Shown: positions 43,796-56,187, counted from the stretch's first letter. The stretch: 64,000 bases of DNA from Dichetophora obliterata (GCA_963920525.1 OY986438.1:73800136-73864135), one strand, 5' to 3'. Notes: generated by a model from the sequence alone, not told the origin. Numbers and translations: made by a program.

Positions 43796-45048
43796 TGGTC
43801 CTATCGATCCGCTCAGCCTGAAAGGAATTAAGGAAAACAACATTTATTAAACAAGAAGATCTACAAGTTCTACCATCGAATTGAAAAACTTACCAGCTTC
43901 CAGATAAAACCAAGGAAAATAAGGTGCGTTGATTTTTTTGTATTTATTTTTCGTCTCAGTGGTGCTCAGCGTAGAATTCTTATAAATTTCCTAAAAAATA
44001 AAAGTGTTTAATTAAAAGAAAGTTTATTTTTTCACACAACACAAAACACACAGAAATCGCGGCGGCCATAATAGAAAGGCGCTTCGTTAAACTTCGCGAG
44101 TTTCGTTTTACAACAATATATTAGCTCATATTTTTTTCTTTTTTTTTTTAATTTATTTTACCACTTGCGTTTTAAGTGTTATTAGTTAAATTCATTAAAA
44201 AACGATTAGTTCACTTCACGGTGTTAAATTTCTTATATATATTTATATAAATATATATTTTTCACAAACAACGTTGCTAATTTTTGTGTGGAAAGCACAG
44301 GCAAAGTAAACAAACTTTGCCGTCCGTCCATCGGACAAGATTTTTTGGCACAACGAATTGGTCACTTATCCGCGATTAAAAACAAATCACTTTAAAAACC
44401 ACATACCGTTATTTTAACCAAACCAAAGCGAATGAAAACATACATCAGTAATTTATATTATTAAACGTCAAAGTGACTTTTAATTTAAATTATTGGTGGT
44501 GTTTATGTAATTTTTTTGACATTCTACGTCAAATTACATATTATCATAATAAGTCGTAAATTTTTTGTTGAGATACAGCGTGAGAATCTTATTTGAACTA
44601 TTTTAGAAGTTTTTGAAGCATTTTTATAAAGCTAATTTTTTAACTTCTCAAAAAAAAAATTATTTTTGCAAACGTCAACTGAACCAGTCAGTGTTCATTA
44701 AATTAAACATAAGTATATCTCTTTTGCAGCGTTCTTTTTTTCTCGTTCTTTGTTCAACCTATTTGACAAAGATTTATCAAATTTATTTTTTAATCGTTTT
44801 TAAGCGATACATTTTTTTGGTTGTCTTTAATTTAAAATCATTCAGCGCCTTTTATAACTTTTGAAAGTTTTTTTTCTTTCGGTTTTAATTTTTTTTCAAT
44901 TTTTTTGGTGTTTTATTTTTGATTTTGTCGCCGATCGCAAGAAGAATTTTAAACTTGCAACTTTTTTGAAAAAAAAAAAATATTGTCTCACCTTTATTTT
45001 TTCGGTTTTCGATTTTTTGGTATTACAGCTTAGATAAAGCTTTTTATA
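43796..45048 (+). other. long leader of the second BEL element
   Basis: 1.25 kb untranslated leader between LTR and gag start. AT-rich with long T and A runs; several possible splice donors (for example AAGGTGCG at 43922). A chance ORF at 44613-44864 is low-complexity. No RNA element is recognised. Confidence 0.55.
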
Positions 45049-46419
45049 ATGGCAAAATTAAATGCTTTCATGCGTCAAACTGACCAAGTTTTTGACATGG
45101 AGGCAGATTTTAATGAAATTCCTCAAAATGAGCACACCGTATTTTCGCTCAAAACTCAAGAGGATGAATTAAAATCAAATTGGGCAAGTGTGAAAGCCTC
45201 GTATGAATCATGCATTATCAAATTGACAACGTCCAACAATGACGATGATGAAAATGTAAGTGTCGTAAAGGTCAGATATCGTAGCTGCTATCAAGCCTTC
45301 GTCCGCTGTCTATCAAAAATGGCTGAAATGTCCGATCAGTTGTCCGCAGCAAAAAGGGTAAAGGAGATTCCGTCGCCTTCCACAACTGAGGCCCTTTTGT
45401 CTGGCCATAATATAAGCCTTCCACCCTGCGACACTGAACTCTTTTATGGAGACTATTTAACGTGGCCGTCCTTTCGTGACATGTTTTCAGCAATTTATAT
45501 TTCTAATAATCGACTGACGCCCGTTGAGAGACTGTTCCATTTAAATCAGAAAACTCGTGGTGAAGCCAAGGAGATTGTCCAAAAGTCTCCATTGACTCAT
45601 GAAGGTTTTGCGACAGCATGGGAGAATTTAAAGGATCGTTACGAGAATAAACGGATCCTTGTTAATAGTCAATTGAAAGTTTTATTCAGTCTTCCTGCGG
45701 TGGTCAGTGAGTCCGGAAGCGATATAAAAAAGCTTCAGAGAGACATTAATAATTGTATTTCGGCACTTACAATGCATAAAGTTGATATAAGCAACTGGGA
45801 TGCAATATTCACCTATTTGTGCTCCACGAAATTGCCTGAGAACACGCTCTCCTTATGGGAGCAGTCAATTGAGGACAAGGCAGAAATTCCTAAGTGGACT
45901 GACCTTGACAAATTCCTCACTAGTCGTTTTCAAACGCTAGAAACTGTGTCTGATTTTAGAGGTGCTGTGCCAAAAGTTTCTAAAACAAATGCGCCACCTC
46001 AACAACATAAAAGGGTCAGCACCTATCAGACAAAGATCACAAATACTAAATGCAAGCTGTGCAAAGGTCAGCAGCATTCATTAAGACTTTGCCAAAAATT
46101 TTTGTCGATGAATGTTAATGATCGATCATCAGCAGTGAGACGCTTACACTACTGCATTAACTGCCTCTCAAGTAGCCATGTCTCTAAAGATTGTAGGAGC
46201 ACATACAGCTGTTCCACATGTTCTCAACGACATCATACGCTGTTGCATAGAACCAATTCAAGCTCAAATATTCAGCTTGTAGGGGGAGGTCCAAGCACAA
46301 GCAACGTACTACAGTCCACTCACTAACGTCCAGAGCAGCCGCAAGCATCTGCAAGCGTTCAAGGAAATATTCAATCGTGCTTTGCCTCCAGCAGTAAACG
46401 TATTTTACTGGGCACAGCG
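45049..46419 (+). pseudogene. Gag of the second BEL element
   Basis: ATG at 45049. Residues ~130-310 form the Pao capsid region (NISLPPCDTELFYGDYLTWP, TRGEAKEIVQKSPLTHEGF). Zinc knuckles follow at about residues 330-400: CKLCKGQQHSLRLC, CINCLSSSHVSKDC and CSTCSQRHHTLLH. A TAA at 46324-46326 ends the frame. The same frame continues into the protease and pol without any shift, so Gag-Pol was one polyprotein. Confidence 0.9.
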
Positions 46420-49400
46420 ATGGTTAACATCTGCCATAAAGGTACATACTTCTCCGCTATAGCACTTATTGACTCTGGCTCAGAAGGGTCCTTTATATCT
46501 GAAAGGTTGCAACGACTCATACAGTTACCTACTCGCCGCGTGAGCGCCCAGGTCTCTGGCCTCAACAATGTAGTCTCTGCAAAGGTGCAAAAGGCGTGCA
46601 CGTTTGTTCTTGGATCACCTATTGATCCAACAATACAAATCTCTGCAGATGCCCTTATCTTATCAAAGATCACTGGAAATCTTCCTACCTGTTCCGTGGA
46701 TCCATTGCTACAACAAGCTTTTCCGGAGCTCGTTTTAGCGGATAAGCGATTTTTCTGTAGCGAACAGGTAGATGTGCTACTGGGGGGAGATTTGTATTCG
46801 CAAATCTTGCTAGACGGTATCCACCGGAATGTGTTGGGTTCACTTATTGCCCAAGAAACCATCTTTGGATGGATCCTAACAGGATCCGTTCCATGTGATG
46901 GTCAGCCCGCGTCCTCGTCTGTGGTGTCCTACTTCAATGAAGTTTCCCTTGATCGCCAGTTAGCATCATTTTGGGAACTCGAGGAGGTGCCACAAAAGAT
47001 GTTTTTAACAGACGCAGAAAAATTTTGCGAAGAAAACTTTGTCAAAACTACGCGACGGAATTCAGAGGATCGATATGTGGTGACCTTGCCATTTAAGCAT
47101 AGTTATCCAGAAGAAATTGGTTTAGGTGACTCGCGCTATATCGCAGTACGCCAATTTCTTCGAAATGAGGCCAGACTGATGAAAAATCCAGCCTCAAAAC
47201 TGGAATATGACAGGGTGCTTAGGGAATACTTGGACCTCGGCCATATGCAAAAGGTTCCTGGCAATTGTGAAAAGGAACAAGCGTCCAATTATTTTCTACC
47301 TCATCATGCCGTTATGAAACCCGATAGCACCACTACGAAGGTACGAGTGGTCTTCAATGCATCGAGTCCGTCATCGAATGGAGTCAGCCTGAACGATGTT
47401 CTCTACGCGGGACCAGTGCTGCAAAGCGACTTAACGCTGCTCATTCTTAAGTGGCACTTTTTTAGGTTTGTCTTTAATGGAGACATCGAGAAGATGTATC
47501 GCCAGATTATCGTGGACGATACCCAGCAGGCTTATCAGCGCATCATTTTTAGATAGTCGTTGGAGAATTCGCTTCAAAATTTCCAGTTAAAGGCTGTGAC
47601 CTTTGGAGTCAATTGTGCTCCATTCTTAGCGATTCGAACACTTCTCCAGCTAGCAGACGATGTGGAGAGCACTTTACCGCTGGCGTCAAGTATACTGCGT
47701 AACCATATGTACGTAGATGATGTTTTGGCTGGTGGACATAGCGTAGAGTCCTCAATTCAAGCACAGAATTAGCTTGAAAAGGCGGTAGGATCCGCAGGGT
47801 TTTCCTTGCGTATGTGGACGGCGAATTCCGAAGAAGTTCTTCGAGGGATTTCAAAGGGGCATTTGCTCAATGAAGACTTCTTGCAATTCGAAGGCAGCAG
47901 TCAGGTGAAGACGCTAGGCATCCGCTGGAATGCACGTTCGGACATTTTTTATTTTGACGTCCCTCCACTTGAGCAAGGAGGAAGTTTTTCTAAAAGGGAA
48001 GTGCTATCTACGATAGCAAAACTTTTTGACCCTGCAGGATGGCTGGCCCCAGTAGTTGTTGTAGCAAAGATTTTAATGCAACAAGTTTGGTTAGATGGGA
48101 TCGACTCGGATGAGTAATTGGTACCTTCCACGCTCCAACGTTGGCTGTCTTTTGTGCAGACTTATTCTCACATCGGCAGCATTAAGATTCCACGCTGGGT
48201 TAATTTTTCTCCTGACTCCGATATACAGTTTCACGGTTTTTGTGATGCTTCGGAAAAAGCATATGGTGCAGCGTTATACATTAGGGTCAGACATAACCAC
48301 CAGGTAGACAACCACCTTCTCGTTGCCAAAACTAAGGTAGCACCAGTTAAAACGGTGTCTTTACCAAGGCTCGAATTGTGTGGAGCTATGATTCTAGCCG
48401 AAATGGTGGATGCTTTTTTGTCGCAGTTGGAAGCGTACAACCACCAGTTGTACCTTTGGACTGACTCGACGATAGTTTTAGCATGGCTGCGTAAACAACC
48501 CTGCACTTGGACCACGTTCGTGGCCAACCGTATCACAAAAATTAAAGAAAAAATTGATACTGAAAACTGGAGCCATGTGGACTCCCAGGATAATCCAGCG
48601 GATCTTGCCAGCAGAGGAACAGACCCACAAAGTTTGAAAGACAGCACCTTGTGGTGGCATGGACCAGCGTGGCTGAAGCAGGATCCATCTCTATGGCCAA
48701 GTAAAGAAAACCAGTTCGATACAACGGTTGAATGTAAACCAGTCAAATCCCATATGGCTTGTGCCGAGAATACGGACATTTTAAGTCGTTTCTCTTCACT
48801 GCATCGTGCTTTGCGGGTTATATCGTACGTATTACGATTCTTTCGAATGACGCATAAGCCTCAGCGAAATAATTTCGTTTTCCAGTCGGTGTCTATAACC
48901 CCACAAGAAATTAGGGACACGACAAACAGGCTCATTATATGGTGCCAGAAATTGGGCTATTCTTCAGAATACCACAATTTACAAAAAAGGATTTTAGTTG
49001 ATGCCAAAACTTCAATTTTAACGCTTAATCCATTTTTGGACAGCCAAGACATCATAAGAGTAGGTGGAAGGTTGGCTGGGTCTGAGCATATACCCTACAA
49101 CGAGCGGCATCCCATTATTTTACCGTATGACTGTCATTTTTCAAAACTACTTGTGCAGTTTACCCATGAAATTTCTATTCATGGAGGGAACCAACTTGTG
49201 TTGCGACTTATTCGGATGCAATATTGGATTCCTAAGGTAAAAAACATGATTAAGTCTATTATTCACAACTGCAAAGTATGTGTTATCGACCGAAAGCGTC
49301 TGCAAACGCAGCTAATGGCATCCTTGCCACCTGAGCGAACTTCCCTTACACCTCTTTTTGCGTGCACTGGTGTGGACTTTACGGGTCCATACGATATTAA

Positions 49401-50274
49401 AAATTATACGGGCAGAGCATGTCTTATCACGAAGGACTACATTTGTGTCTTTGTCTGTTTTTCGACAAAGGCCATTCACTTGGAGGCAACCAGTGATTTG
49501 AGTACGGCCACTTTCTTAGCGGCATTTTCTCGCTTTGTTTCACGAAGAGGATGTCCAGAGAAAATGTACTCTGACAATGGAACCAACTTCATTGGAGCCT
49601 CACGGGCCTTCAAAGAAGATTTTAAGGCTTTTCTGAATGAAACGAAAGAGAACGTGGTGTCAAAGTTCGCACACCAAAACTTGTCTTGGCATTTTATACC
49701 AGCTGGTGCTCCCCATATGGGAGGTTTATGGGAAGCAGGTGTCAAGAGTTTTAAGTTACATTTTCGTAAAATCGCGTCAGACATGAAGTACACGTTTGAA
49801 GAACTGTCAACATTGCTTTCGCGTATCGAAGCATGTTTAAATTCGCGCCGTATAAGTCCGATGTCAACGGATCCTCATAGTCTTCCGCCCTTAACTCCAG
49901 CGCATTTCTTGGTTGGTGGACCTTTGCTTTCACCTATTGAACCAAACATATCTGAGAGTCCTATGTCGATTATCAATCGGTGGCAAAAATTAAAGGCATT
50001 GAACCAGAAGTTCTGCCGAATCTGGAAATCAGACTATTTAAAAGAACTGCAAAAGGGATATAAGTGGAAAAATCCACGCGAAAATTTACAAATTGACGAC
50101 TTAGTTGTAATCAAAGCAGACAATCTTGCGGCAAATGAGTGGCGATTAGGCAGAGTTATAAAAACCTGTTTAGGAACCGACGGTCGCGTACGCGTTGCAG
50201 ATTTGCGAACGGAACGCGGGGTCATTAGTAGGCCGGTGGTTAAGTTAATTCTCTTACCACAACGCGAAAATTAG
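46420..50274 (+). pseudogene. Pol of the second BEL element (protease, RT, RNase H, integrase) with in-frame stops
   Basis: All parts share one frame. The peptidase has ALIDSGSEGSFIS near 46468. RT has FNGDIEKMYRQI (about 47477) and YVDD at 47710-47721. The Pao A17/RNase H region has FHGFCDASEKAYGAALYI (48233 onward) and LWTDSTIVLAWL. Integrase has the HGGNQLVLRLIRMQYW zinc region, then TGVDFTGPYD, YSDNGTNF and GGLWEAGVK (the D, D, E). The C-terminal segment reads DLVVIKADN...WRLGRVI. Stops interrupt at 47554-47556, 47770-47772 and 48115-48117. It cannot be translated through without suppression. Normally it would copy the RNA and integrate it. Confidence 0.92.
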
Positions 50275-50348
50275 AATTTTTATTATCCTGTACGTCCTTT
50301 TGCGATCTTAGGGAACTAAATAATTTATATCTTTCAAAACAGTTCCTA

Positions 50349-51578
50349 ATGTCGGCAAAACCATCGAGCTGCCTCGTGTGCAAAGCTCACCATGCTCTCA
50401 GATCCTGCCCAGATTTTTTACGCGAGAATATCGCTGGACGCCTGCGAATAGTGTTGCTTTTCCGATATTGCTCGAAGTGCCTCTCGCCAAACCACCGGAC
50501 CGACGAATGCGCGAGCGATGGCTCCTGCCGCTACTGCAAAAGATCGCATAGTACTTTGCTCCATCTGGGGTCACGATTGCGCGAAGGACCTCGTTTGTCC
50601 GAATCGCGTACAGAAAGCTCCGACACAGTCAGACCTAGTTTGTCTCGAACTTCCTGCCGTGATGCCGCCTTAAATTCGAGACGCTCTTCCTCTCACGACG
50701 TAGCCAGGCCTCGGTTGTCTCGGTCTTCCCGTCGTGATAAATTTAAAGTATCGAGACGCAACTCCTCTCGCATCGTAGCCAGTCCCCGTCGCGATTTTAC
50801 GTCCGCCGAAAGGGAGGTCGCTGTGAGACCTCGTTTGTCGCAACCAGCGAGCGATGAGAGGAGATTGGCACCTGATGGCGAAGAACGAATGGAGAGTGAC
50901 ACCACTATGGCTTCAGCAACTCAGCGTGCGAAAGAGTTCCGCTCTTTCCGCCCGCCCCTCGGATCACAAGCGTCAACCCGGAGCTCTTCTAAACTTAAAC
51001 GGCGAGCCCAGCAACAACACCACCGACGTCACACCAAAAAACTCGCCCATCAGAATCGCTCATATAGCGGTTTTAGAAGCCAGTCCTCGCCCTTTATACC
51101 TTGTGTGAAAGAAGTACTGCCGCTGCTCCCTACGGCGGTCGTAAAGGTACAAGCGAACGGGCGGTTAAGTCCGGTTAGGGCCCTGATTGACCAGAATGCT
51201 AGTATGTCCGAAGTGTCCGAACAGTTAGTGCGCCAGTTGGGGTTGCCAAGGATAAAGTGGGGATCGGTGGAGTTATGCTCCATAACTCTGCGGTCGACAC
51301 ATGAAAGCGCCTTGTCGATTACGACACAGGCAAAGATCATGCGCCACTTGTCTCGGACAACCCCTGCTTCCACACTGGACGCGTCTATCAGGGCCAATTT
51401 TTCTAACTTGGTACTAGCTGACCCGAATTTCTTTAAAGCGGCCCCAGTGAGCCTTGTGTTAGGGGTAGACGTGTACCCACGAATTATTCAACCGGGTATT
51501 ATTCCAAACGCTTTGGAAGGCATTGTGACCCAAAACACCATTTTTGGATGGATTTTATCCGGCACTTGTAGCCGATAA
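50349..51578 (+). CDS. third ORF of the second BEL element: nucleocapsid-plus-protease-like protein
   Basis: 409 aa, intact, 74 bp after pol and in another frame. Three zinc knuckles: C8/C11/H15/C20, C41/C44/H49/C54 and C60/C63/H67/H72, the Pao nucleocapsid pattern. Then an Arg/Ser-rich region with a 25-residue repeat (residues 95-119 and 120-144, RPxLSRxSxRD...SRRxSS). From ~260 a Pao-type peptidase domain, with ALIDQNAS in place of ALIDSGS (D281, Q282, N283) and the usual GWILSG end. No capsid or RT. Base composition is GC-richer than gag-pol, hinting at a different origin. It may bind RNA or act as a non-catalytic protease-fold partner; this is inference. Confidence 0.8.
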   Translation: MSAKPSSCLVCKAHHALRSCPDFLRENIAGRLRIVLLFRYCSKCLSPNHRTDECASDGSCRYCKRSHSTLLHLGSRLREGPRLSESRTESSDTVRPSLSRTSCRDAALNSRRSSSHDVARPRLSRSSRRDKFKVSRRNSSRIVASPRRDFTSAEREVAVRPRLSQPASDERRLAPDGEERMESDTTMASATQRAKEFRSFRPPLGSQASTRSSSKLKRRAQQQHHRRHTKKLAHQNRSYSGFRSQSSPFIPCVKEVLPLLPTAVVKVQANGRLSPVRALIDQNASMSEVSEQLVRQLGLPRIKWGSVELCSITLRSTHESALSITTQAKIMRHLSRTTPASTLDASIRANFSNLVLADPNFFKAAPVSLVLGVDVYPRIIQPGIIPNALEGIVTQNTIFGWILSGTCSR

Positions 51579-51868
51579 CTATTTTTTTTTACATCTATCC
51601 ACACATATATATATATTTTCATTTATACCTGCTTCATTTGCTTAGACTGAATAATACTTGAATTTAATACGTGAATTTTAAATAGATTGAATTTAACATG
51701 AATTAAAGAAAATTGAATTACCCTGAGACGAGAAAAATAAGAGAAAAATAATCAACGCACTTTTTATCTTTTTTTGTATTTTTACGATTAATTTTGTATG
51801 TACTTATTAACACAATATATATAAGATTGTTTTTTGAACTTTACAGTAATACTGCAAGGGGGCCGGCA

Positions 51869-52322
51869 TGTTTATACCTAAACCCTTGTTAGCTATGTAT
51901 TTTTTACTACTTAAGCTAAACTAAAAGTTATTAAGTACCTTTTTTTATGTTCCTGCCTTACCGACGGCTTCGAGTCTCGCTGGTCCTTCGGCTTATCCGA
52001 ACGAAGGTGATGCTGGTCGTCATCTTCTTATTGGCATAGTCATCGAAGCAGCTCCATCTTTTATTTCTCCAAATTATATTAGAAAATTCCGAAAACGTAA
52101 GAAATTGTTAATATTAAAAGCTGAATATATATTGTCATAAATCCAACTCTTGTGATTTCTTGTACTTACCATTCTTGTTTTCCATTCCTGCGTATAAAAT
52201 TCTGTGAGCACATATTGCGCCAGAATTTTATATACATAGGCTTACTTTTTGTGTCCGTCCACAGAGGCACTCCAGCAACTTATTTGCACCGGCATCTATA
52301 AATTCCAACAGCGAATTGTACA
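51869..52322 (+). repeat. 3' LTR of the second BEL element
   Basis: 454 bp, matching 43342-43795 except about seven substitutions. Confidence 0.93.
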
Positions 52323-52987
52323 CCCTCATATGTCGAAGGTGCATTATGGTGAAATTGGTTCACTTGAAAACAAAAAAAAAATTTTCACAAGATCACATGT
52401 ACACACTTAGCTTCCACATACAAGTTAGCTTCCACTTCAAATATTGCACTGTTTTTTAAAGCTTTCCTGAATTTTATCTTCTTAACTTTATTTTGTACAT
52501 GATTTAAAAAGGGAAATGACGCCACTGAAATACCAACCATTTCTTTCTGTTGACATTATTAAAGGTTTTTGAAATTGATCATCCATTTTATCATTATGAA
52601 ATTGAAATTTTATCCACTTGAATCGGTCGATTATCAATAACATTAATTATTTCTTCAGTATAACAAATCTATTGATCAAGCCAACAAAGTAGTTTGTTAA
52701 TATTATTTATTAAAATTATGAAATATTATTTCGATTGATTGACGAGTCTGTCAGCGTGGACAAGCTTAAATCAAATTAACAAATTTATATTTCAAGCTAG
52801 TAAAACAATTTCCTTAAAACAACGCATTGAAATTGTTGCTGTTTTTAATCAAATGGATAAATGTTCTTTTGAATTGACGAAAGAATAAGGCATTATTGAT
52901 CAAATTGAATTGATTGGAACATTTGGGTTTGTTAGGGATTAACAAAAGTTATGTATCAATTTTACCAAGAATATTTCTTTGAGTGTA

Positions 52988-53573
52988 TAAGAGATGAAGT
53001 GCTACCATTTTTGAGAATTGAAAAATTTGATAATTCCAAAAACTTAATAAAAGCTTTAGAGAACAGTGATTTTATTTTAAACAAAGCTTTTTTAAGTGAT
53101 ATAACTAATTATTTAAACAAATTAAACTTAAAACTTTAAGGAAAGGGAAAGAATTTGCATAATTTAATAAAACACGTTTTAAATTTTAACACAGTACTCT
53201 TTTTACTTTTATCTGAAATTCGATCAGGTGATTACTCCAACCTTCTAAAAACTTCGCTTAGACAGAGGAACTAATGTCAAAACGCATGATCTCGCTGAAA
53301 TTTTGGAAACCTTACTATTTAATTTTGAGAATAGATTTAAGGATTTCGAAGAAATTTCTCCAATCATGAACTTATTTGAAAATCCCTTCCATTGCGACAT
53401 GAGCAAACATGAATTAAGAATTCAATCTGAATTAAAATCTCTTCAAACAATGAAACTTTTCAGTGTGAAGTCAATATCATTCAATTCTGGAAAAACCTTA
53501 ATGGGTCAGTGTTATCCGAAATTAAAGGAAATATCTCTTAGATTAATGTCACTTTTTTCGTAAACGTAATGTT
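52988..53573 (+). pseudogene. hAT (GTF2IRD2/ZBED5-like) transposase fragment, right part
   Basis: Continues from 42836: RDEVLPFLRIEKFDNSKN, FLSDITNYLNKLNLKL (stop at 53137-53139), a frameshifted linker (KGKNLHNLIKHVLNFNT), then FENRFKDFEEISPIMNLFEN and PFHCDMSKHELRIQSEL. These are the conserved blocks of the catalytic and dimerisation part of GTF2IRD2/ZBED5-type hAT transposases. Two or more breaks make it a pseudogene. The BED finger and the C-terminal HATC domain are absent. Confidence 0.78.
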
Positions 53574-53894
53574 ACGTATTTTTGCGAACAAATTTTTTCC
53601 GATCTAAAGTTCATCTGCTCTAAACAGCGCAATTAATTAAAGTCAGACAATTTGGAAAATATTTCACTTATAAGAAATTGCGCTCAAAGCATTAATTTTA
53701 ATATTTAAATACGCATAGAACGCATAAATCCCATCACATTTTACTTATTTCTATAAAAGCTGTATAAAGAGAAAAAGCAATATCTTTTGCATAAAATAAA
53801 GAACTGGATTTCTGAAATGGAAGAAGTTAACATACCTATGACGATTTTTAAAACTTTTGACTCAGTTAAAAAAAAGCATTGCATATGATTAGTA
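53574..53894. other. AT-rich spacer
   Basis: Nothing recognised between the hAT fragment and the truncated LINE. Confidence 0.4.
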
Positions 53895-55906
53895 TTTTTG
53901 AATAACTTCTGTTGATGAATACCATCCACCACTGAGCATATGGTACAAGTCCGACAGGGAAAATATAATGAATTCCAATTCAATAGATTAAGTTTATGAA
54001 TTCAATTTTAAAAAAGCTGACTTTTTTAAGTTAAATCATTTACTTCATAGTAAACTTAATGTAATTTTAGAATATTTAAATGGTAATAATCTTGAAGATT
54101 CAATTCATTTTTTTTATATGGAAATCTTTACTATGTTTTCTGAGTCCGTGCCATATAGCCTCAAATTTGCGAAAAATTGTGCTTACCCTTGGCACACAAG
54201 AGAATTAAAGACTCTTCGCAACAACAGAAATAGGGCATGGAAGAAATATGTCTGTAGCTTAGACTTAAATGACCTATAATCCTACAAGCGTTTGTTTCTG
54301 GATTTTGAAAGTTGCTCAGCTACATTGTATCACAATTATTTAGACAGAATTAAGCTGAGAATATTCTCTGATCCAAAGAAATTTTGGGGTTTCATAAACA
54401 CAACAATTTTGTCATAATTTGTGGCCTATTCGTCACTCTCTTTAAAGAGTCATTATGTTCAGTCTCTTTTAATCCTGATGAAGAGTATTTCGAATATATG
54501 AACTCTACACCCAGGGTTTCGTTGGACCCCATATCTTTTAATTCAGAGGATGTTTTAAAGTATATTGGATCGATCAAAAAAGATTTTAATGCTGGATCTG
54601 ACGGAATTCCTGCCGCAGTGTTAACGCAATGTTACGTTCTAAGCAAACCACTCTCCATGTTATTCAATAAATCAATTAGGGAATGTAATTTTCCACTTTT
54701 TTGGAAAAAATCTTTTATAAGTCCTATTTATAAAAAAGATTGTAAGAATGATGAACACAACTATAGGCCTATCGCTAAACTCTCATCGATTCCAAAACTT
54801 TTTGAACGGCTCGTGTATGATTGTGTGAAGATTCATTGTGGGAGGATCATAACAACTCGTCAGCATGAATTTGTTACTGGCAGATCCACTGTGTCTAATC
54901 TCCTCGATTTTACAATATTCTGCTTAAATTCAGTTTATTCAGGTAACCAGGTCGATTGTATTTACACTGATTTTAGTAAAGCATTTGATAAACTACCACA
55001 CAAATTAATTATATTTAGACTTAAGTTAATGGGTTTTCCACATTTTTTTGTAAGCTGGATTCAATCGTATCTGACAGAGCGATCTTATCAAATACGATTT
55101 CAAAGTGTATTGAATTTATTTCTACTTCAGGTGTTCCTCAAGGTAGCCACCTTGGTCCACTTCTGTTTATTTTAGCCATTAATGATGTAACCCACACCAT
55201 CAAATACTCTCATCTGCTCATATATGCAGATGATATGAAAATATACAGAATAGAAGATTCTAAAGACAATTCAGATCTACTCCAGTCTGATTTAAAATCC
55301 TTTGAAGTTTGGTGTTCTAAAAATAATATGTTTCTAAATCCAGATAAATGCCAAACTATGACCTTTTCGCGAAAAAGGAATAATTTAATTTTTGATTATA
55401 AGATAAAAAATACGGCTTTAAATCGTGTAGATTCTGTCAAAGATCTTGGTATATGCATGGATTCTAAGCTATCGTATAGCGTTCATATATATAGCATTTG
55501 TAAAAAAGCGTCTTCCATGCTTGGTTTTATAAAACGCTGGGACAAAGAATTTAATGGCATGATTATAACTACAACACTGTATTATTCAATTGTCCGTCCT
55601 CACTTGGAGTATGCAAGTCAAGTTTGGTCGCCAAGTTACAATGTACATGTTGAACGAATAGAAAGAACTCAAAAACGTTTTGTTCGGTTTGCTCTAAGGG
55701 GCTTAAGTGGAACTGACACTTTAAATCTTCCTCCTTATGAGGATCGTTTAAAACTATTAAAAATGCAATCTTTAAATGAGAGAAGGAAGTCTGCTTATAT
55801 CGTCTACTTACACCAACTCATAACTGGTGGGTACGATTCACCGGAACTCCTAACTCTTATAAATTTTAACACTAAGCGAAAAGAAGAGATAAAAACTAAA
55901 AAATAA
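53895..55906 (+). pseudogene. second copy of the CR1-like LINE, 5'-truncated
   Basis: Clearly the same family as 24598-29481 at the nucleotide level. It starts within the linker after the endonuclease (DEYHPPLSIWYKSDR) and runs through RT (YTDFSKAFDKLPH, SGVPQ-equivalent, YADDMKIY near 55225) and the C-terminus to about 55906. Breaks: stops near 53988 and 54278, a ~60 bp deletion near 54408, and a short deletion before 55130. The C-terminal half (55235-55906) is open. The 5' truncation is typical of target-primed reverse transcription. Confidence 0.88.
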
Positions 55907-56187
55907 TATATAAAAACAAGTCCCAACAAGAAATGGATCAAAGATAGTTTGTTTTGTTTTATTTTCGCCTCATAAAGATCGCGCATACAAAAAATAATCA
56001 AACAGAACAACAAGCAACTGTAACCTGGCCTCATAAAGTCTAGACAGCTACTGAAAGTTTGTTGCTTTCGTTTTGTGGTTGGACTCGATCTTTTTTTCAA
56101 GTGCAAACTTTTGAAGCAAAAGCTTTACAAACACAAACATAAAAATGAGTATGTATGATTTAGACACCCTTGATTTAAATGCTTTTT
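55907..56187. other. spacer between LINE and mariner copy B
   Basis: Nothing recognised. Two AGTCC/CTCATAAAG-type words are repeated near 55966 and 56031. Confidence 0.35.

Larger units (their letters stand above)
43342..52322 (+). mobile_element. BEL/Pao LTR element, 9.0 kb, with a third ORF
   Basis: Two 454 bp LTRs differ at about seven positions, hence a fairly recent insertion. Perfect 5 bp target duplication CCCTC (43337-43341 and 52323-52327). TGT...ACA ends; TGGTCCTATCG immediately follows the 5' LTR as a candidate primer site; AAGGGGGCCGGCA precedes the 3' LTR. The layout is a 1.25 kb leader, gag-pol in one frame (45049-50274) broken by four stops, then a 409-codon intact ORF (50349-51578). 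Confidence 0.93.
42837..52985. mobile_element. TA-flanked inverted-repeat element carrying a BEL insertion
   Basis: Ends CACTCAAAGAAACATT on the left and CACTCAAAGAAATATT read inward from the right. TA target duplication at 42835-42836 and 52986-52987. Without the BEL element (43342-52322 plus one CCCTC) it is ~1.16 kb and has no recognised gene; the body is rich in TTGAT/ATCAA words. The TA target suggests the Tc1/mariner group. Confidence 0.75.

Noticed and set aside
44613..44864. 83-codon ORF in the BEL leader
   Set aside because: Hydrophobic low-complexity reading of T-rich leader; no conservation clue.
48231..48779. 182-codon minus-strand ORF
   Set aside because: Antisense shadow of the BEL RNase H/integrase region.
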